Assembly (NCBI GenBank): GCA_020466095.1
Contig: CM035807.1
Span: 49,699,293 to 49,763,292 of the forward strand
Direction: 5' to 3'
DNA: 64,000 nucleotides
Source: Chlorops oryzae
Lineage: Eukaryota > Arthropoda > Insecta > Diptera > Chloropidae
The notes beneath the pieces are model-generated. The model had not been told where the DNA came from and searched no databases. It worked only from the letters and a program-made list of their open reading frames with translations. How positions within the stretch are numbered: position 1 is the first letter of the stretch; each line of letters starts with the position of its first letter. A program made the position numbers and the translations under genes. Positions 30,276 to 38,863 of the stretch are shown here, one piece after another.

Positions 30276-30452
30276 ATGATTATATTTAATAAAAATGGTG
30301 TGAACGATGGTTCTTCTATCAGTTTATCTTCATCTCTTGTACATAACGCATCAAGAATAAGCAAAGAAAAATTTCTTATAAAAAAGCCATTAAGTATTAA
30401 AAATAGAAACTTTTTACAATCATTGGGATTTACTTACATTAAAAAGAAATGA
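30276..30452 (+). CDS. 58-residue protein overlapping the MCP start (ATGA)
   Basis: ATG 30276 to TGA 30450-30452; the A of the MCP ATG (30449) precedes the T of this stop, giving an ATGA overlap. Sequence is Ser/Asn-rich then basic (KEKFLIKKPLSIKNRNFLQSLG, ending YIKKK). No transmembrane segment. Position between penton and MCP, intactness and coupled stop suggest a real small protein, perhaps a basic core or capsid cement peptide; the function is a guess. Confidence 0.6.
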   Translation: MIIFNKNGVNDGSSISLSSSLVHNASRISKEKFLIKKPLSIKNRNFLQSLGFTYIKKK

Positions 30453-31639
30453 ATAATATCTTGAGAGTTGGAGAACAACCCGTCTTCGATGAGTCTATTA
30501 CGAAGAAAGAATTTCACACATATCAACCATATTTGCAATCCTTTAACAACAATGATGAGATACGGATAGCAATTCAAAATCAAGATCTCTACGTTCTACC
30601 TCATGAAAGCTTACTGTACATTGAGGGGGTTGTTTCAATTGGTTCCGAAAATGCAGAACCCAAAGGAGTTAAATTTCGAAATAATTGTATTGCATATCTA
30701 TTTGAGGAAATACGTTATGAAATGAATGGTGTGGAAATCGATCGCACACGGTACTTGGGTCAAACTTCTACTTTAAAAAATCTTGTATCCTTAAACAAAA
30801 ATACAAGAACAATGTTGGAAAATGCCGGTTGGTCTCCGGAAGAAAATATTAAACCAGCTATAAATAATGGCTATTTCAATTTTTGCGTACCACTAAAAAT
30901 GCTGATGGGCTTTGCCGAAGACTTTGATAAAATTATGATAAATTCAAAACATGAGCTTATCTTGCTACGTTCTAGATCAAATGATAAGTCTGTCTATAGT
31001 ACGGAAGAGAGTGAAAAGGATAACATTAACTTAAAGCTCTTAAATGTTGCTTGGAAGGTTCCCCAAATTCAATTATCCGATGCAGCCAAATTGAAAATCT
31101 ATACAACTATTAAAGAGGATATTCCTCTACCTATATCATTTCGTAGTTGGGAATGTTACTTTTATCCAGAGCTACCTCAAAGTACAAATCATACATGGAA
31201 CATAAAAGTAGGAACACAAAGTGAGCGTCCTCGTTTTATTCTTATCGCTTTCGAGAATGGAGAAAAGTTTACAAATTGTAGCTTAACCGATTTAAAAGTA
31301 CATTTAAACTCTGTTTCATATCCATACGATGACCTAAATTTAAATTTGTCTCGTAATCGATATGCTCTCTTATATGAAATGTATGCAAGGTTTCAACAAA
31401 GTTATTACATGATTGAGTCACACCCACTTTTATGCTGCAAAAAGTTTAAAGAATGTCCAATAATTGTTATTGACACATCGCATCAAAATGAAGAAATTAA
31501 AACAGGTGCTCTCGATATTCGTATAATGTTCAAAACTCTTGAAAACATTAAACCAAACACTTCGGCATATTGTGTTCTTATACATGATCGTGTCATTACA
31601 TACAAACCGATGACTGGTGAAATTGTAAAGCACACTTAA
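30449..31639 (+). CDS. Major capsid protein, double jelly-roll (hexon-like)
   Basis: 396 residues from ATG 30449. Two jelly-roll domains are expected. The conserved opening is VGEQPVFDESITKKEFHTYQPY; then FRNNCIAYLFEEIRYEMNGVEIDRTRYLG, FNFCVPLKMLMGFAEDF, KHELILLRSRSND; the second half has VAWKVPQIQLSD, FRSWECYFYPELPQSTNHTWNIK, RPRFILIAFENG and RNRYALLYEMYARFQQSYY. These are hallmarks of Polinton capsid proteins, related to adenovirus hexon-type folds. The frame is complete. Its start overlaps the stop of the 58-residue ORF. Confidence 0.95.
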   Translation: MNNILRVGEQPVFDESITKKEFHTYQPYLQSFNNNDEIRIAIQNQDLYVLPHESLLYIEGVVSIGSENAEPKGVKFRNNCIAYLFEEIRYEMNGVEIDRTRYLGQTSTLKNLVSLNKNTRTMLENAGWSPEENIKPAINNGYFNFCVPLKMLMGFAEDFDKIMINSKHELILLRSRSNDKSVYSTEESEKDNINLKLLNVAWKVPQIQLSDAAKLKIYTTIKEDIPLPISFRSWECYFYPELPQSTNHTWNIKVGTQSERPRFILIAFENGEKFTNCSLTDLKVHLNSVSYPYDDLNLNLSRNRYALLYEMYARFQQSYYMIESHPLLCCKKFKECPIIVIDTSHQNEEIKTGALDIRIMFKTLENIKPNTSAYCVLIHDRVITYKPMTGEIVKHT

Positions 31640-31734
31640 TATAAAGCATTGAATTGTAGCACATTTTATTTATTTCATCATAAGCCTTTGAGCAAAAAAC
31701 TTGTTCACGACAATAAAACCCGGATAAAGGAAAA

Positions 31735-32253
31735 ATGCCTAAATTTGTTGTCTTCGATTGTCAAGGATTCCGACTCACTAATAACCAATTCATTTTTAAG
31801 GAAGTCGCTTTTTGCTTCAGTGATAAAAAATATATCCATTTTCTTATAAAGTCACCATTTAATTTCAAATTATTGAACGATGCCGAGAAAAAATCAGTAA
31901 TTTGGCTCAAAAACAACTACCATATGCTCGATTGGGACTCTGGTGACTTCACTTTGAGTAAAATGAAGAAATATATGAAATTTATCCTCAAAGGCTATCA
32001 AATACATGTAAAAGGCGAAGAAAAAGCAATGTGGGCAAAGGAACTTTTGGCAGAGTGCACAATTTCTGGCATAAAAGAAATCGATTGTAATTATTCGCTT
32101 AAGAACATAAGGCATCTATGTGATTCAGATGATATAACATGTAACAATCATTGTAATTTTTTGACAAGAAAAAAGAAAGCTTGCGCTTGCGCCCTTAAAA
32201 ATTCTTTAGCTCTAAGAAAATTTGTTCAAGATTATGGTTCAGCTATGTCATAA
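31735..32253 (+). CDS. Polinton-associated protein, possibly exonuclease-like
   Basis: 172 residues from ATG 31735. The opening MPKFVVFDCQGFRLTNNQFIFKEVAF resembles the first acidic motif of an RNase H-type exonuclease (usually D-x-E), but the second acid is Gln here, which would impair catalysis. The middle has YIHFLIKSPFNF, WLKNNYHMLDWDSGDF; the C-terminus has a Cys/His cluster (HLCDSDDITCNNHC, ACACALKNSLALRKF). Proteins of this shape recur in insect Polintons without a known function. Frame intact. Confidence 0.65.
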   Translation: MPKFVVFDCQGFRLTNNQFIFKEVAFCFSDKKYIHFLIKSPFNFKLLNDAEKKSVIWLKNNYHMLDWDSGDFTLSKMKKYMKFILKGYQIHVKGEEKAMWAKELLAECTISGIKEIDCNYSLKNIRHLCDSDDITCNNHCNFLTRKKKACACALKNSLALRKFVQDYGSAMS

Positions 32254-32349
32254 GTTTCTCTATTCATTTATTAAATAAAAGATTCTTTTAAGAATTGAAA
32301 ACAAAATTTATTTTCTTTTATTTTTGAAAAAAAAATGTTTACATATTTA

Positions 32350-32823
32350 TTAGAATATTTTCCTTTTCTTAACATTTATAACATCATCAACATAATCATT
32401 ATCATTATCATTATCTTCCTCAATATCATTGGTTCTTATATTAGGTGGGGCGTAAAAAAGGTTTTCATTGAACAAATGATCATGAACGTTAAAATCTATG
32501 AAGAGTGGTTGAGAGTTTGGAATACCTTCAACAATGTGTAAAGTATAATTTTGCATAGACCCTCTCCGAATTAGAGAAAAACTTTGATCTTTCAATAGCT
32601 CCAAGGTTTCTTCCTTCAAATCGTTGAACATTGCCGGTAAAAATATTACTCCTTTGATAAGTTCCAATAAAATTCGTTTTCCAAATTTTGTTTGAACTCT
32701 CACAGCCCTAACAATAGGATGCTGTTCCCCTTCCGCTAGCTGATTAATAGGGATACTTTCCTTTTTATTAAGTCTTTCGAAGTCCTTAATAGCATTCAGA
32801 GCTCTCTGACTTTGATCCGTCAT
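32350..32823 (-). CDS. Small Polinton protein, possible OB-fold
   Basis: 157 residues from ATG 32823. Mid-section HPIVRAVRVQTKFGKRILLELIKGVIFLPAMF has the alternating beta pattern of small OB-fold nucleic-acid binding proteins found near Polinton ends. The C-terminus is acidic (DIEEDNDNDNDYVDD) with a basic end (VKKRKIF), like the acidic tails of single-strand DNA-binding proteins. Function is inference. It is transcribed from the right TIR promoter (initiator A at 32964, leader about 140 nt). Confidence 0.6.
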   Translation of the reverse strand: MTDQSQRALNAIKDFERLNKKESIPINQLAEGEQHPIVRAVRVQTKFGKRILLELIKGVIFLPAMFNDLKEETLELLKDQSFSLIRRGSMQNYTLHIVEGIPNSQPLFIDFNVHDHLFNENLFYAPPNIRTNDIEEDNDNDNDYVDDVINVKKRKIF

Positions 32824-32947
32824 ATTTATCTACAAAAAATAAAAGGACATTATTAATTTAATTTAAAATAATTTGTTGTTTTTTTTTCCCTTACCTTTTT
32901 TGTATTTTTGTGCGTCGCAAGGGTACTACTATATCAATATCTGTTTG

Positions 32948-33887
32948 ACTTCACTTGTAAGACTGATAGCGCCAATAGAACAAATTTTATTTTTATACCT
33001 TCACACTTTTCTTCAAACTTCCACACAGTTTCTCACCCACACCATACTCACACATATATGTACTAATTTTTCAAAACATTCAATCCCAAAAATATCCCCC
33101 CGATTGAACTGAACTTGAACTTGAAAAATTTTTGAATAAACATCCAATGAGGCACGCTTCAACTTGTTCTGGCTAAAAAATCATGCCTTATCTTCATCTC
33201 AATGACTTCAGTAGCGATAAGTCAACTCCAGCTCTAACCCAATGTTTACATATTGAACTATATATGCTCTCCTACCGCACAGCTTCTCACCCACACCATA
33301 CTCACACATATATGTACTAATTTTTCAAAACATTCAATGAGGCAAGCTTCAACTTGTTCTGGCTAAAAAATCATGCCTTGTCTTCATCTCAATGACTTCA
33401 GTAGCGATAAGTCAACTCCAGCTCTAACCCAATGTTTACATATTGAACTATATATGCTCTCCTACCGCACAGCTTCTCACCCCCTCACCTCTTCAATGAG
33501 GCTCAATGCGAACCTTCTCATATAAACCTCCAAAAATTTCCAAAGACCTAAATGTATGTCACCTCATACAAACTTCCTAAATTTCCAAAGACCTAAATGT
33601 ATGTCATCTCATATAAACCAACCAAAATTTCCAAAGACCTAAATGTATGTCATCTCATATAAACCAACCAAAATTTTCTAGATGTGCGACGTCTCATACA
33701 AACGAACAAAAATTTTCTAGATCTCAAATGTGCGACCTCTCATACAAATCAACAAAAATTTTCTAGATCTCAAATGTGCGACGTCTCATACAAATGAAAA
33801 AATTTTTCTAGATCTCAAATGTGCGTCTTTTTCCGATTTTCCATACAAAAAAAGTTGCACATCCAGAACGAACATATCCCCCCTACT
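32948..33887 (-). repeat. Right terminal inverted repeat of the Polinton
   Basis: About 940 bp, inverse of 18337-19270. Unique parts match almost perfectly; the short tandem units differ in copy number (one fewer of the CGTCGCACATT type, one more of the GACATACATTTAGG type than on the left). The inner end carries the mirror-image promoter. Confidence 0.93.
32961..32997 (-). promoter_or_regulatory. Core promoter in right TIR, for the 32823-32350 gene
   Basis: On the minus strand TATAAAAA begins at 32997 and the initiator TCAGTC has its A at 32964, spacing 33; identical to the left TIR promoter. Confidence 0.7.
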
Positions 33888-33893
33888 ACAAAG
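33888..33893. repeat. Polinton target-site duplication, right (ACAAAG)
   Basis: Pairs with 18331-18336. Confidence 0.95.
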
Positions 33894-34057
33894 CTACCAT
33901 AAATTCGATACTTATGAGATCCAGTGTGACGTAACAATAGTTCAATGTAACATTTCTCTTTCTTTTGACTTTCAAACAAAATTAAATATAGTCCATAACA
34001 TTACGATTTTCTTACTTTGAATTTAAAAGAAAATATAAATTGCTTTAATTCACAACA
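33894..34057 (-). repeat. Outer part of the BEL-B 5' LTR
   Basis: Aligns with 6617-6780 from CTACCATAAATTCG to TTCACAACA. Together with 18323-18336 it makes one LTR once the Polinton is disregarded. Confidence 0.85.
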
Positions 34058-34462
34058 ACGAGCGTATCCACCGTTTTAATTTTTGTTGTTTTTGTAGTTT
34101 TTATCCGCTTTTATCCAACAAACTATAAACCGAACCGAAGTTTCTTACAAGTATTTCAACCGAACCGAAAATCGACCCCCTTTTAGTAAAAAACTGCGTA
34201 AGAAGTAGGAACACGTGCTAAGAAAATTTATGTTTTACAAATTCCCGAACCAATAACCCGAACCGAAACCACAGTTCAAAGAAGTGGAACCGCCGAACCG
34301 AACCGAAAAAATATTTCCATCCGCTTCGTGTCCCTGAGTTCTAGTACGAACTGTTAATTTTTGGCAATCGAAAAATATATTTCTTCTGATCGCCGAAAGT
34401 GGAACGTGGTAAGCGGATGCGATCGATTTCGAAAAAACAAGGACCACCTTCCTAGAAATAAG
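34058..34462. other. No gene; AACCGAACCGAA-type simple repeats
   Basis: Between about 34130 and 34310 the words ACCGAACCGAA recur several times among unique AT-rich sequence. Nothing coding seen. Confidence 0.5.
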
Positions 34463-35014
34463 TGTGTCCGTTTTTCGCCGTAGCCGCTATGAAGCCGAGC
34501 CCTTAATCAAAGCAATTAAACAAAACTCTATGCTCTCTCTTGTTGAGCAGCTCGACCTCCAGCGACGGCGGCACAGTCCTTGACCGCTTCAAATAAGACG
34601 CGCACGTTCATTCGTCATATCGTATTAAACAGATGCAATTAAAATCGCAAAGAAAAAAGCAAAAAAAAAGATTCCAAATCATAAATGTAAATAAGAACAA
34701 AAAAAAATCGTGACTTGAACACTCAAACAAAGAAAATACAAGTTTAAGTGAACCGATAAATAAAAAATGGAATAGTAAATTAAAAAATAATGAGCACAGA
34801 CTCAGAGTGTGCCAAGTTTATTCAATATATATAAATCGCCAAGAAGGCAAGATTTTATTTGCGTCATTATTTATCCGTCAATTTAAAATAACTTTTCAAA
34901 ATTTTTAATCACGTCGCGCAACCGCCAGCCAACCAAAAGCCAAAACCAGGAGAAGCTTCCCCGCATCCTCATCGTCACGTGAACGTTTGCCACCTTTTGT
35001 TTCTGACATTAACA
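34463..35014 (+). repeat. LTR-like relic followed by a primer-binding-type sequence
   Basis: Starts TGTGTCCG, ends CATTAACA at 35014, and is followed at once by TTTGGCGATCCGGTGCCAGG, a typical LTR/primer-binding junction. Its first about 130 bp align with the reverse complement of 59448-59590 (words TCGCCGTAGCCGCT and CAGCTCGACCTCCAGCGACG), at clearly lower than 80% identity. No second LTR is seen in the window. Confidence 0.5.
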
Positions 35015-36212
35015 TTTGGCGATCCGGTGCCAGGAGCCTGGAATCTGCTCCGGTGGACCATTCAAATCAGAAAGGGTAAAAGAGTCTGTCCACGCAAACC
35101 ACGTGCCACGACTTTCAACCGCCGTCCTGTTGCATTCTCAAGGGCATCGAACCAGAGGTCCAACACACGTGAAGCGTATGCATTGAAATCGTGGACAGAC
35201 TTTGTTTCTCTCTGACTTAATACTTCAAGTTGGCAGCGTCCCTGTTTGTCATTCGGTGTGAACGGTGGTTTTTATGCAAAGCAAAATGAAAAAAGAAACA
35301 AAGTAATAGCCAGGGGACTCACGGTCTAATTGTCGCTTCATCGTGCTCTTCAGTTGAAAAAGAAGAGAGCGAGTCGACCGGCGAGAAAATTGGTTTTTTC
35401 TTTTTCGGCTCTCTGAAAGGCTTTACGAAACCGGTTTTCTTCCTTGGATTGTTCTTTCTTCGTGCGAATTTCGTTATAATTTCGAATAAAGACCACGAGC
35501 TTGTACATATATCAAACGCCTTAAGGGTTCATGCGGGTGGATATCTGTATGTACAATTGTGCTAACAATCACTTTAAGCGGTAGCGAGCGCACACCGAAC
35601 ATCGAACATCGAGGCAACATCGCTCGAGCCTTCTCGAGACCAGAGCAACAAGAGCAAAGCGGGTTGTATGTTGGCTCCGTTGCTTTGCTGGGCTGTAATT
35701 TATTGACATATAACACCAGATAAACATATGCTGTTACACTGGTGATCTGCTGAAAGTCTGTGCATGGAACTGTTGTGATTGAAATTCGAAACTCTTTATA
35801 GAGATTTTTTCCGAACAAATAAATTATTTCAAATTGAATATAATTGCTTTTTTATTGAATTCAATTCAAACGATTTGATTTTTCTTTTATTGAGTTTGGG
35901 AATGCAGGAGAGTTGTGGGATGTTGCGAAAGTGAAGGTCTAAAATTTGAGGTGTGCTACAGTCTGGTCTAAACGCATACAGGTTGCTACGGCGGTGACAT
36001 TTATGTACAACGGTGCACTTCCTAAGATGTTCGCTTACTGGCGACGCTGAAGTCATATTGCGAAACTGGCTGTTACGGAGAACAACTTCTAAGCCGCACG
36101 GGAAATTCTGCGATGTACGTACGATAGCAAACGACTGCTCGTGCAGTTATATAAAAAATACTGACTGAACGCGCAAGCAGTTCCGTCTGAATCAGTTGCG
36201 CGATTGAAATGA
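35015..36212. other. Unassigned, probably leader of a decayed LTR element
   Basis: No protein recognised. A TATAAAAAA at 36150 and CAGTTCCGTC at 36178 look like an LTR-type core promoter just before the BEL gag relic. Confidence 0.35.
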
Positions 36213-37350
36213 TTGTTAAATTGTGTCAATGAATTTATTCGTGCTCTCGCAAAGATCGGTTGTCCAACTCAGCATTTTAGCGATTGGATAGTGATACTCG
36301 TATGTGAAATAATTGACAAATGGACGCTCCGCGAATGGGAGGTATCACTTGATTCAGCTGATACTTTGCCAACATTAGATGCTTTTATGAAATGCAAGGC
36401 GCATGAAAGCACGGGTATACTTATTCGTAGAAGAATACAACATTTTAATCTAGACTCGTACAGTTATGATTTCGTTCAGGCAACAACGCTTTGCGTAATA
36501 GTGAGAGGTAAAAATCTGGTATTATCGGCGATTTATTGCCCACCTCGTTTCAGCATAACCGAAAATATGTTCTTAGCCTTCTTTAAGACATTAGGTGATA
36601 AGTTCCTAGCAGCAGGTGACTATAATGCAAAGCACACTTTCTGGGGTTCCAGAACGTGCAATCCTAAGGGTCAGCACTTATACAAGGCAATTGTCAATAA
36701 AAACAATTCTCTAGACTTTATATCTCCCAAACAGCCATCTTATTGGCCAACAGATCTCCAAAAAATTCCAGACCTCTTAGATTTCGGAATAACTAAAGGT
36801 ATTCCAAGAGAGCTTATTTCTGCAAAAGCAACATCCGACCTCTCCTCAGATCATTCCCCAGTTGTATTCGTTTTGAACATATATCCGAAACCAATAGAAC
36901 GCCCACTCAGCTTAACAGATGCAGGCACAAATTGGTTAAAATACAAAGAGCACATAAGTGCGCATATTCATACTAACTATAAAATTGAATGCATTGATCA
37001 TATTGACGATGCCGTAACTGTTTTAAACTCTTATTTGGCATCAGCAGCGCAAAAATCGACTCCTCATATTAAATATAGAACAAAAAACCCTTATCTAATA
37101 GGGAAATCAAAAATCTCGTCGCAGAAAAACAAAGATCCGGGCACGAATGGCAGCCGGGCCGTTCTCCGTTGGCCAAAAACAAGCTAAAAAGAAGGTGAAA
37201 AAAAACTAAGAGCAAGTTTAAATAGGGAGAAAAAATCTAAAACCCGCAACTTTTTCGAGAACCTTACGCCCACAGGCTCAAATCGTAGTTCCTTGTGGTT
37301 GGCAAGCCGATCTATGAAGACCCCAGTACAGAGTGAAACACCCGTTCGGT
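36213..37350 (+). pseudogene. Chimeric relic: BEL gag fragment joined to a jockey-type LINE
   Basis: One open frame (36213-37187, no ATG at its start) reads first as a BEL/Pao gag DUF1759 piece (IGCPTQHFSDWIVILVCEIIDK, LREWEVSLDSADTLPTLDAFMK). From about 36410 it is the C-terminal half of a jockey-clade endonuclease (CVIVRGKNLVLSAIYCPPR, LAAGDYNAKHTFWGSR, YWPTDLQKIPDLLDFGITK, SSDHSPVVFVL). After the stop, the endonuclease-RT linker continues in another frame to about 37350 (FFENLTPTGSN). The in-frame junction is likely accidental. RT is absent. Confidence 0.8.
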
Positions 37351-37457
37351 GTGTCAACAGTGGATGGGCGCGCTGGAGTTATTTGGCAAAATCTCGTAAA
37401 ATATCCAAAAAACACGTTTTTTGCCCATATCTCCAAAATTATTCTTTGGGGAGAAAA

Positions 37458-37967
37458 TGTCATGGTTGAGGGCCACCAAAGCAGAATGTCACAATATTCA
37501 CACACAATGCACATGATCATTGCTCATAAATTGTGACACACTGCAGTGACACTTGATTGCAACTCGATATTCGGGTCAAACAGTTTCTTGTGCTAACTGC
37601 TGCACACGAAATATGATCATTGGGTCAACAGCGGATTTTGTTCCATTTTAATGTCCGATCGGTTCGACTATTGAAGTCTGAGTCAGAGTCGAACGCCGCA
37701 CATATGTCATACCTTTTTGCATGTGCGGCGCATTCCATTCTATTTTCTATTTTCTTTACGATCTCATTCCGGTGCCCTTAGCTATGCATTTCTCTTTGTC
37801 TAGTTTACTATATAAGAACATGTTAATTCTAAGTACATATAGAGTAAAGAACTAAACATCAAAGTGATCGGTTAGATTCTTGCATGAATGCCTGAAAACT
37901 ACCGAATCACTAAATAAAATAAATAAAATATTAACAAATAACCGTCTTTTAATTTAAACTTATTATA
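37458..37967 (+). repeat. 5' LTR of the gypsy element
   Basis: 510 bp from TGTCATGGTTGAGGG to TTATTATA, then the primer-binding site TGGCGATCCTTGCCAG. Contains TATATAAGAAC at about 37810 as a likely promoter TATA and AATAAAATAAATAAAATA near the 3' end. Confidence 0.93.
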
Positions 37968-38308
37968 TGGCGATCCTTGCCAGTTCGCGCAAATTTTAAT
38001 AAATTTTCGCGAATTTAATCCTTGTATATATTCGGTTTGAGCCAAGTCGCGATAATCCTGAGACTCAGGATTCGAAACAAACATATTAAGTGAAAAAGAA
38101 TTTTTTTTTAAAGAACGAACTTCTAAAATGGAAAAGTGGAAAATCCAGAAGACGAAGTGGAATTCGCACTACTCGCGCACTTCGGGAATGAATTAATTTC
38201 AACAACAATACCGCCAACTCAAAAGACATACGAAAATTATTGAATAAATATAGGCGAGAAAATAATTGTTAAAGAAAAAAAAAACAATAATAAAAATCTG
38301 CTTTCACA

Positions 38309-38527
38309 ATGACGTGGTGGAAAACCGCCCTTAATGCAATAACAATAGCTATCACTGGCTACGAAATTGGAAAGCATAGTGAAAACGAAGTGAAAATAAT
38401 CACGGTCACACCAACAACACAAATTGAAAAACAATTGAAAAACGACAACTCTTCAAGCACTATGTGGGAAGCAAGTTTAGAAGGACTCGTGCTTGTATTA
38501 CTCCTTTTTACATGCCTCCAAGCCTGA
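38309..38527 (+). CDS. Small leader ORF of the 412-like element
   Basis: 72 residues from ATG 38309. Ends with a hydrophobic segment (LEGLVLVLLLFTCLQA) that could be a membrane anchor; middle is polar. Upstream small ORFs of this sort are known in mdg1/412-type leaders. No function known. Confidence 0.5.
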   Translation: MTWWKTALNAITIAITGYEIGKHSENEVKIITVTPTTQIEKQLKNDNSSSTMWEASLEGLVLVLLLFTCLQA

Positions 38528-38863
38528 GGCCCCACACCCCCCAACGATTGGTAATGGGGGACAGCTTTAACAAAATTATCAACACATCCAACCAATAATA
38601 TCATCATTGGATCTTGAACCTTTCATCAACGATCATCGCATCAACATAAAAATCCTCACCATAATTAAGATAAGTAAAATTGTTAAAACTATAGTATGAA
38701 AATTTTTCTATTTAAGTAATAATTAAAAAAAAAAATTCATAACATATATTTAGGATGAGCTATACATTTTGTGAACTATTAACTAAATCATCTAAATGAA
38801 AAAAAAAATATATATACATCCATAAAATTTCATTAACACTCAATTATGTCTGGTGGTTTCTAA

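Larger units (their letters stand above)
18337..33887. mobile_element. Full-length Polinton/Maverick (adintovirus-like) DNA transposon
   Basis: 15,551 bp, beginning AGTAGGGGGG and ending CCCCCCTACT, with long terminal inverted repeats and a perfect 6-bp target duplication ACAAAG at 18331-18336 and 33888-33893. These are the defining structural marks of Polintons. It encodes protein-primed-type DNA polymerase B, adenain-like protease, packaging ATPase, retroviral-type integrase with chromodomain, penton-like and major capsid proteins, plus accessory genes. Gene order by strand: polB (+), protease and PLA2 protein (-), ATPase, BIR, DUF8207-like, small protein, integrase, penton, 58-aa ORF, MCP, nuclease-like (all +), and one small protein (-). 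polB is broken and the protease lacks an ATG; the remaining frames are open. Confidence 0.98.
6600..34057 (-). mobile_element. BEL-B: old BEL/Pao element, minus strand, interrupted by BEL-A and a Polinton
   Basis: Reading on the minus strand, the 5' LTR is split into 34057-33888 and 18336-18323, gag lies at 18271-16763, pol at 16766-13396 and 7059-6781, and the 3' LTR at 6780-6600. The two LTR copies differ at about a dozen of about 180 positions, so the element is old. BEL-A (7060-13395) is inserted in the DUF5641 part of pol and the Polinton (18337-33887) in the 5' LTR. Flanks do not show a convincing 5-bp target duplication (AACCA left, ACGAG right), so a later rearrangement or decay of the duplication is possible. 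Confidence 0.85.

Noticed and set aside
31640..31680. TATAAAG at 31640 as a further member of the 33-nt promoter set
   Set aside because: The nearest TCA gives a spacing of about 37, so it was not counted.
6600..34062. 5-bp target duplication for BEL-B
   Set aside because: The flanks AACCA (left) and ACGAG (right) do not match.
37899..38084. Minus-strand frames inside the gypsy LTR and leader
   Set aside because: Antisense shadows of LTR and primer-binding sequence.
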